Part shown: positions 5,799-10,369 of the stretch, piece after piece
Layout: the number at the start of each line of letters is the position of its first letter
Position numbering within the stretch: position 1 is the first letter of the stretch
Assembly: GCA_019241805.1 (NCBI GenBank)
Contig: JAFAWL010000048.1
Coordinates: forward strand, 1-10,369
Length of the DNA stretch: 10,369 nt
Source: Actinomycetota bacterium
GTDB lineage: Bacteria; Actinomycetota; Actinomycetes; Mycobacteriales; Jatrophihabitantaceae
Reading direction: 5' to 3'
The notes under the pieces: model-generated
Database searches by the model: none
What the model was told of the DNA's origin: nothing
What the model saw: the letters and a program-made list of their open reading frames with translations, nothing else
Translations under genes and position numbers: made by a program

Positions 5799-7034
5799 CT
5801 ACCCGAGCAGGCCGCGTGCCTGCTTGGCCTGCAGCACGCGCAGCGCGGCCGCATCGACTTGCGCGGCGAACACCGGATCGCTCTGCGTCCGCGCCGACAC
5901 CGCGGCCACCATCTCCGGGATCAGACCGGCATCGACGGTGAGGACCATGTCGCCGCCGGCAGCGATGAACTCGAGCGCCCGTTGACCCGGCGGAATTGCC
6001 CGCACCTCGGCTGTGGCTCCGAGATCATCGCTGATCACGACACCCTGGAAGCCGAGCGTCTTGCGCAACATGGTGCCGATGACGACAGAAGAAAACGCCG
6101 CCGGCGTACTCGCATCGATCCTCGCGTAGACCGCGAGCGACATCATCACGAACGGTGCGCCGGCCTCGATCGCGGCCTGGAACGGCGCTAGCGCGGCGTC
6201 GGTCGCGGTGGTGTCGTTGTCGACCACGTGGGCCGAGGTGTCGGTGTTTCCGGTGACGCGACCGAGTCCGGGAAAGTGCTTGATCGTGGCATCCACACCG
6301 GCGGCCTCGTACCCCCGAACGACCGCGCTTCCGGCGACGCCGACCTGGGCGGGATCAAAGCCGAATTCGCGATCAAGCGCCCCGATTGGCGGATTGTTGG
6401 GCGCGAACGAGGCGTTGGGCACGGTGTCGAGTACGGGCGCGAGGTTGAGGTTGACGCCGGCGGTCGCCAGTTGCGCGGCCCACGCCTGCGCCTGCTGCTG
6501 TAACGCCGACGCAGGGAGCCGACCTTGATCGAGCGCGCTCGGGATCGAGGAGAAGCCCGGTCCCTGCAGTCGTTGCACCGAACCGCCTTCCTGGTCGGTG
6601 GCGACGAACAGCCGGGTGGTGCCGGCGGCGGCCTGGAACGGTGCGACGAGCGCGGCCACTTGGGGCGCGGACAGCTGGCTGGTGCCCATGAGGAACACCG
6701 ACCCGACGTCCCGGCCGGCGACGGCGGCGAGCGCACGCTGATCGGGACCGGTCGACGAGGCGCCCACCATGAACAGTTGCCCGATCCGTTGTGACTTGCT
6801 CATTCCGGCGAGCGTGGCTTGGGCGGGTGTCGGCGGCGCGACGCTCGGGGTCGCCGCGGACGAAGCCGGCTGCGGTTGCGCCAGCGTGCGCGCGACCGTC
6901 GAGGCGGGGGGCGGTGTTGATCGAGTGCTCGTCGATCGCCCGTGTCCACGCTGATGTCCGCAGGCACTGATCCCGATCAGGGCGACGACACCGATCGTGA
7001 TCGTGCGGGCGGTCGGTGACCGCCGGGAAATCAC
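5799..7034 (-). CDS. GH3 family lipoprotein, NagZ/LpqI-like beta-N-acetylglucosaminidase
   Basis: The 411-aa product begins with a lipoprotein signal peptide (basic start, hydrophobic TITIGVVALIG, lipobox ISAC, lipidated C25). A Ser/Thr/Pro/Ala linker (about 30-75) and a GH3 barrel follow. Barrel motifs are ATDQEGGSVQRL (145-156), NLAPVLDTVP (197-206), KHFPGLGRVTGNTDTS (252-267) and VVISDDLGA (332-340), whose D336 aligns with the GH3 nucleophile. The catalytic loop differs from the standard NagZ pattern (KHFPGHG...DSH): Leu replaces the second His, and D265 is separated from H269 by three residues. I recall a similar loop in mycobacterial LpqI. Family knowledge suggests removal of GlcNAc from muropeptide-type fragments outside the membrane during cell-wall turnover. 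GTG 7034 begins 3 nt after the lanC-like stop, so the two genes form a coupled operon. The C2-type domain of long GH3 enzymes is absent, as in NagZ. Confidence 0.88.
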   Translation of the reverse strand: MISRRSPTARTITIGVVALIGISACGHQRGHGRSTSTRSTPPPASTVARTLAQPQPASSAATPSVAPPTPAQATLAGMSKSQRIGQLFMVGASSTGPDQRALAAVAGRDVGSVFLMGTSQLSAPQVAALVAPFQAAAGTTRLFVATDQEGGSVQRLQGPGFSSIPSALDQGRLPASALQQQAQAWAAQLATAGVNLNLAPVLDTVPNASFAPNNPPIGALDREFGFDPAQVGVAGSAVVRGYEAAGVDATIKHFPGLGRVTGNTDTSAHVVDNDTTATDAALAPFQAAIEAGAPFVMMSLAVYARIDASTPAAFSSVVIGTMLRKTLGFQGVVISDDLGATAEVRAIPPGQRALEFIAAGGDMVLTVDAGLIPEMVAAVSARTQSDPVFAAQVDAAALRVLQAKQARGLLG

Positions 7035-7037
7035 GGC

Positions 7038-8291
7038 CTAGACCCAGCGCGGGTCGACGCCGAGGCGCACCGGAACGGGACGCTCGCCGCAGCGGAAGGT
7101 GTGCAGGCGGGCCAACCAACCGGCGATACCGGTGGCGCCCTGCATGAAGCCGGGTTCGGGCGCTAATAACGGGTTGACCGCGGTGTATTCAATGTTCGAC
7201 CACGAGGCGCCGACGCCCCTGGCGTTCGTGCCGTTCAGTACGTCCACGGCCAGCGACTGCGACCAGTCGAGCAGCCGCCGTTCACCTGTCACCTCGCACC
7301 GATCGAGCAGGAAGCTCCCGAGCCCGGCCGTCCCGCAACACCGCGCGACGTTGTCCCAGAAACCGGGGTAGCGGCGTTCGGGCAGGCCACTCCTTTCTAG
7401 GGCGCCGAGACATTCGTGAATCACCCCGGTCCATTTCTCGCCGCCGTCGGTCGCCTCGAGTTGGGCGAACAAACGTCCGGTGCCGGCCGGGCCGTGGCAC
7501 CAGCCGTAGAACACAGGCGGCCGGTCGGGCTTGGGTGGTAGCTGTAACGGTACGGCCCATCCTTCGGACCGACGGCCGAGCGCGATCAACGTATCCGCGC
7601 CGCGACGAGCGAGTTCCGCGGCCGGAGCGCAGTCGAGGGCGACGCCGGCGACGGCGAGCGCGTAGGCCACCCCGGCCGTCCCGTGGGAGAAGCCCGGCAT
7701 CAGCGAGGGATAGCCGGGCCGCATGCGCCACTGCGGACCGAACTCAGTCGGCTCGGCCGCGGCGATCAACCGGCCCACGAGCGCTTCCGCGGCCGCCTGA
7801 CACCGATCGGAGTTCACCGGCAGCAACGCCAGCAGGGTGCCGGCATCACCAGAAATAATGTCGGCGCACGGGTCGCCGTAGCGCTCGGCCACAACCTGGT
7901 CGGCCAGTCGGTCGGCCGCCACTCGGGCCGCCGCCTCGGCCTCCCCGTTCGCCGATGCCACTGCCCAGGCACGCAAGGCCACGACGATTCCGGCCCACCC
8001 GGAGAACAGGCCGGCATCCACGTCATCGGCTGCGTCCGGGCTCTCGACGAGGTAGTGCAACCGGGCGAGCGCGGCTTCGGCCACGGCGGATCCGGCCGGT
8101 CCGAGTAGTTGCTGCCCGCAGCCCGCGACCTCGGCGCAGCTCAGTAACACTCCGGCAGTTCCGCAGTAGAGGTTGTCCGACGGATTCGAGCCTTCCCGCC
8201 ACTGCCATCCCACGGGCGCCTCCACCGCCACTGACGCGATCCACTCGAACGCAGACGTGACGGCAGCTCGGGCATCAGGGATCGGCCGCAT
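7038..8291 (-). CDS. LanC-like protein (lanthionine-synthetase C fold) with Cys-Cys-Cys zinc site
   Basis: The 417-aa product shows all seven inner-helix motifs of the LanC alpha/alpha toroid: YCGTAG (42-47), FSGWAG (96-101), ISGDAG (146-151), SHGTAG (202-207), WCHGPAG (264-270), CCGTAG (318-323) and MQGATG (383-388). By alignment to NisC, C265 and C318 are zinc ligands and the usual third ligand His (CHG) is Cys (C319). H203 matches the catalytic His. LanC enzymes add a Cys thiol to dehydroalanine or dehydrobutyrine to make (methyl)lanthionine; eukaryotic LANCL relatives add glutathione instead. No dehydratase (LanB, LanM, kinase/lyase) is fused to it or present in the window. ATG 8291 has no Shine-Dalgarno, but TACCAT lies 8 nt upstream, as for a leaderless start. 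It is the first gene of an operon with the GH3 lipoprotein and is divergent from glpD. The substrate is unknown. Confidence 0.88.
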   Translation of the reverse strand: MRPIPDARAAVTSAFEWIASVAVEAPVGWQWREGSNPSDNLYCGTAGVLLSCAEVAGCGQQLLGPAGSAVAEAALARLHYLVESPDAADDVDAGLFSGWAGIVVALRAWAVASANGEAEAAARVAADRLADQVVAERYGDPCADIISGDAGTLLALLPVNSDRCQAAAEALVGRLIAAAEPTEFGPQWRMRPGYPSLMPGFSHGTAGVAYALAVAGVALDCAPAAELARRGADTLIALGRRSEGWAVPLQLPPKPDRPPVFYGWCHGPAGTGRLFAQLEATDGGEKWTGVIHECLGALERSGLPERRYPGFWDNVARCCGTAGLGSFLLDRCEVTGERRLLDWSQSLAVDVLNGTNARGVGASWSNIEYTAVNPLLAPEPGFMQGATGIAGWLARLHTFRCGERPVPVRLGVDPRWV

Positions 8292-8305
8292 AGCTGGCGA
8301 TGGTA
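8292..8305 (-). promoter_or_regulatory. Candidate leaderless promoter of the lanC-like/GH3 operon
   Basis: TACCAT on the minus strand (8305-8300) fits TAnnnT and is followed by 8 nt to ATG 8291. Spacing is one base longer than the best leaderless cases. There is no Shine-Dalgarno before this ATG. The divergent glpD promoter lies in the same 58-bp gap, so the two may be regulated together. Confidence 0.4.
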
Positions 8306-8315
8306 ATCGGCGGCG

Positions 8316-8349
8316 GTGGACGCCCGGATCGCTGCGCTAGCGTGAGCGG
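8316..8349 (+). promoter_or_regulatory. Leaderless-type promoter of glpD
   Basis: TAGCGT (8338-8343) matches TAnnnT and lies 6 nt before GTG 8350, the spacing expected when transcription starts at the initiation codon. GTGGAC (8316-8321), 16 bp upstream, is an acceptable -35. The TAG within the -10 box is also an in-frame stop, which fixes GTG 8350 as the earliest possible start of glpD. Confidence 0.5.
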
Positions 8350-10101
8350 GTGGAGCCGGACGCGCCGAAGATCCCGCGTGGTGGCGGGGCGTCGCGGCTG
8401 GACGCCAACTATCGCGAAGCGGCCTGGCGGCGCTTGGACGGCGAGACGTTCGACGTCCTCGTTATCGGCGGCGGAGTAACCGGCGCCGGTGCTGCCCTGG
8501 ACGCGGCGACGCGCGGGCTGACGGTGACCCTCGTCGAAGCTCGTGATTTTGCCTCGGGAACTTCGAGCCGTTCGTCCAAACTTTTTCACGGCGGGTTGCG
8601 TTACCTCGAACAGCTCGAGTTCGGCCTGGTGCGCGAAGCGCTGCACGAACGGGAGTTGATGACCACTCGGCTGGCGCCGCACCTCGTGAAACCGGTGCAG
8701 TTCCTTTACCCACTGACCCACCGCGGTTGGGAACGCCCTTACGTTGCTTCGGGATTAGCCTTGTACGACACGCTCGGTGGTCGAAGCGGCGTCCCGCGAC
8801 AGAGGCACCTGACGCGGGCGGGCGCGCTGCGCGTCTTCCCCGGTCTGCGCCACGATGCGTTGATCGGTGCGGTCCGCTACTACGACGCCCAAGCCGACGA
8901 TGCCCGACACACCCTCACGGTTGCGCGTACCGCGGCCCGATACGGAGCCGTGATCCGGCCCTCGACCCAGGTCGTCGGCTTCGAGCGCGAATCGGATCGG
9001 GTGGTCGGCGCGCGGGTACGTGACGCCGAGGACGGCCGCGAGACAACCGTGCACGCCGGCGTCGTGCTGAACTGCACCGGCGTCTGGTCCGACGAGATTC
9101 AAGCGATCTCGGGCGGTCGTGGTCGATTCAAGGTGCGGGCATCCAAGGGCGTGCACCTCGTCGTGCCGCGCGACAAAATTACCGGCGACGCCGGGCTGAT
9201 CCTGCGCACCGAAACTTCGGTGCTGTTCGTGATTCCGTGGAAGAACCACTGGTTGATCGGTACGACCGACACCGACTGGAATCTCGACCTCGCGCACCCG
9301 GCCGCCACTCGGCGCGACATCGATTACCTACTTGACCACGTCAACTCTGTGCTCGTCTCGCCGCTGTCACATGCCGACATCGAAGGCGTATTCGCCGGGC
9401 TGCGTCCGTTGCTGGCCGGCGAATCGGAGGACACCTCGGCGTTGTCACGCGAACACGCCGTCGCTCGCGTCGTGCCGGGTTTGATCTCGATCGCGGGCGG
9501 CAAGTACACGACCTACCGAATAATGGCCGCCGACGCGGTCGATGCCGGAGCCGACGACCTACCCAAGCTCGTGCCGCCGTCGTGCACTGACCGGGTGCCG
9601 CTATTGGGCGCCGAAGGGTATTTCGCCATGCGCAATCAGCTCGGATCACTCGCAACCGAGTTCGGGCTGCATCCGTACCGCATCCGGCACGTCCTGGACC
9701 GGTACGGCTCGATGATCCGTGACGTGCTCGAGCCGGGGCTGGACGACCCGGGCCTGTTGCTGACCGTGCCGGCGGCGCCGGACTACCTGCTGGCCGAGAT
9801 CCGGTATGCGGTCACGCACGAGGGCGCCCTGCACCTGGAGGATGTACTCACCCGACGCACCCGGATCTCGATCGAGTACCCGCATCGCGGCGTGGAATCC
9901 GCGCCGGCCGTGGCCGAGCTGGTCGGGTCGATCCTGAGCTGGGACGCGCGGACCCGCGAACGCGAGGTGGCGATGTACACCGCCCGGGTCGAGGCCGAAC
10001 GAGCCTCGCAAGAGCGGGTCGACGACGCCGACGCCGACGCGGTGCGCTCAGCCGCGCCGGAGGTGCGATCGATGCTGCGCGAGCAGGCTGCGTTCGTCTG
10101 A
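8350..10101 (+). CDS. glpD: FAD-dependent glycerol-3-phosphate dehydrogenase
   Basis: The 583-aa product oxidises sn-glycerol-3-phosphate to dihydroxyacetone phosphate at the inner face of the membrane and passes electrons to quinone. The N-terminal Rossmann FAD motif is VLVIGGGVTGAGAALDAA (36-53), with ribose-binding E63. The family signature ASGTSSRSSKLFHGGLRYLE (68-87) is intact. Further motifs are SKGVHLVVP (265-273), IGTTDTDW (303-310) and the C-terminal FAD motif GGKYTTYR (383-390). The DAO C-terminal domain follows, from about residue 410 to the end. Length and the tail match the long actinobacterial GlpD2 type. The start is fixed by an upstream in-frame stop at 8338. It is monocistronic as far as seen: divergent from the lanC-like gene, with the acidic-protein gene converging 14 bp after its stop. 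No glycerol kinase or facilitator gene is nearby. Confidence 0.94.
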   Translation: MEPDAPKIPRGGGASRLDANYREAAWRRLDGETFDVLVIGGGVTGAGAALDAATRGLTVTLVEARDFASGTSSRSSKLFHGGLRYLEQLEFGLVREALHERELMTTRLAPHLVKPVQFLYPLTHRGWERPYVASGLALYDTLGGRSGVPRQRHLTRAGALRVFPGLRHDALIGAVRYYDAQADDARHTLTVARTAARYGAVIRPSTQVVGFERESDRVVGARVRDAEDGRETTVHAGVVLNCTGVWSDEIQAISGGRGRFKVRASKGVHLVVPRDKITGDAGLILRTETSVLFVIPWKNHWLIGTTDTDWNLDLAHPAATRRDIDYLLDHVNSVLVSPLSHADIEGVFAGLRPLLAGESEDTSALSREHAVARVVPGLISIAGGKYTTYRIMAADAVDAGADDLPKLVPPSCTDRVPLLGAEGYFAMRNQLGSLATEFGLHPYRIRHVLDRYGSMIRDVLEPGLDDPGLLLTVPAAPDYLLAEIRYAVTHEGALHLEDVLTRRTRISIEYPHRGVESAPAVAELVGSILSWDARTREREVAMYTARVEAERASQERVDDADADAVRSAAPEVRSMLREQAAFV

Positions 10102-10115
10102 TCCGGACGCCGAGC

Positions 10116-10369
10116 TCAGTCCTCCGGCTCGAGGCAGGCCTTGATCTCGTCGACGACGATTTTCCAGTCGTTCTCGTCGATCGGGTCTTCCAACTCGTCG
10201 GTCAGCTCCTCCAGGCCGCAGAAGTCGACCAGTTCACGCACCAGCTCGGCCGCTTTCGACGAGGGCCGGGTGAGGTCGTAGCTCGCGTCGAGGGCGGGGT
10301 TGAAGATGTCGTCGTCCTGCTCGTCGGCCAGCTCCTCCCACCATTCGAGCTTCACCAGCTCGTGATCGT
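10116..10369 (-). CDS. Highly acidic hypothetical protein (partial, N-terminus uncertain or outside window)
   Basis: A frame ending at TGA 10118-10116 stays open to the window edge. An internal GTG at 10355-10353 could start a 79-aa protein (MKLEWWEELADEQ), but no Shine-Dalgarno precedes it and the upstream codons (D-H-E-L) continue without a stop, so the gene may begin outside. The product is strongly acidic, with runs such as DEQDDD and ELTDELEDPIDEND, and helix-forming stretches (KAAELVRELVDFCGLEEL, WKIVVDEIKACLE). There is no membrane segment. I do not recognise the family. Third-position GC bias supports coding. Its 3' end lies 14 bp from the glpD stop. Confidence 0.7.
   Translation of the reverse strand, partial: DHELVKLEWWEELADEQDDDIFNPALDASYDLTRPSSKAAELVRELVDFCGLEELTDELEDPIDENDWKIVVDEIKACLEPED

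Noticed and set aside
10021..10041. GACGCC-type short tandem repeat near the end of glpD
   Set aside because: It is an Asp-Ala-Asp coding stretch in the tail, too short to be a repeat element.
1..10369. tRNA, rRNA, CRISPR, transposase or phage attachment sites
   Set aside because: None of the sequence shows cloverleaf-like, direct-repeat-array or transposase features on reading both strands.

Overview
The window is high-GC DNA with GTG and TTG starts, TAnnnT -10 boxes a few bases from start codons (leaderless-type promoters), an adenosine deaminase with the actinobacterial NTDNRLMS variant, a long GlpD, and an LpqI-like GH3 lipoprotein. Together these point to a free-living actinomycete (Actinomycetota). 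Genus cannot be read from the sequence. No rRNA, tRNA, CRISPR array, insertion sequence or phage gene is visible.

Layout. (1) 1-316 (-): start of an unrecognised membrane-anchored protein, then a regulatory-looking gap (317-482) with a 14-bp palindrome and two TTGATCAA sites. (2) 483-683 (-): a probable 66-aa hypothetical protein, divergent from 741-3412 (+), a tight three-gene cassette: ArsR-family repressor, DHA2/EmrB-type 14-TM MFS exporter and metallo-beta-lactamase-fold hydrolase. A consensus-like promoter (TTGACA-N17-CATAGT) overlapped by inverted repeats precedes arsR, so the cassette looks like an inducible export and detoxification unit under autoregulation. (3) 3406-3897 (-): three-TM membrane protein, overlapping the hydrolase end by 7 bases and divergent from add. 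(4) 3930-5021 (+): adenosine deaminase (purine salvage). (5) 5170-5688 (+): a 172-aa protein of unknown family with a striking CxCxxxCxC C-terminus, preceded by a perfect 9-bp inverted repeat and containing an 18-bp perfect palindrome. (6) 8291-5799 (-): a two-gene operon of a standalone LanC-like cyclase with an apparent Cys-Cys-Cys zinc site and, 3 nt later, a GH3 lipoprotein of the NagZ/LpqI kind. (7) 8350-10101 (+): FAD-dependent glycerol-3-phosphate dehydrogenase. (8) 10116-10369 (-): C-terminal part of a very acidic hypothetical protein.

How they fit. Two regions are more than housekeeping. The arsR-MFS-MBL cassette is a plausible small-molecule resistance module. The second is the LanC-like/GH3 operon facing a protein with a cysteine-rich tail: there is a thioether-type cyclase and a thiol-rich candidate substrate but no dehydratase in the window. 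The pairing is therefore suggestive of an unusual RiPP or thiol-addition system, not proven.
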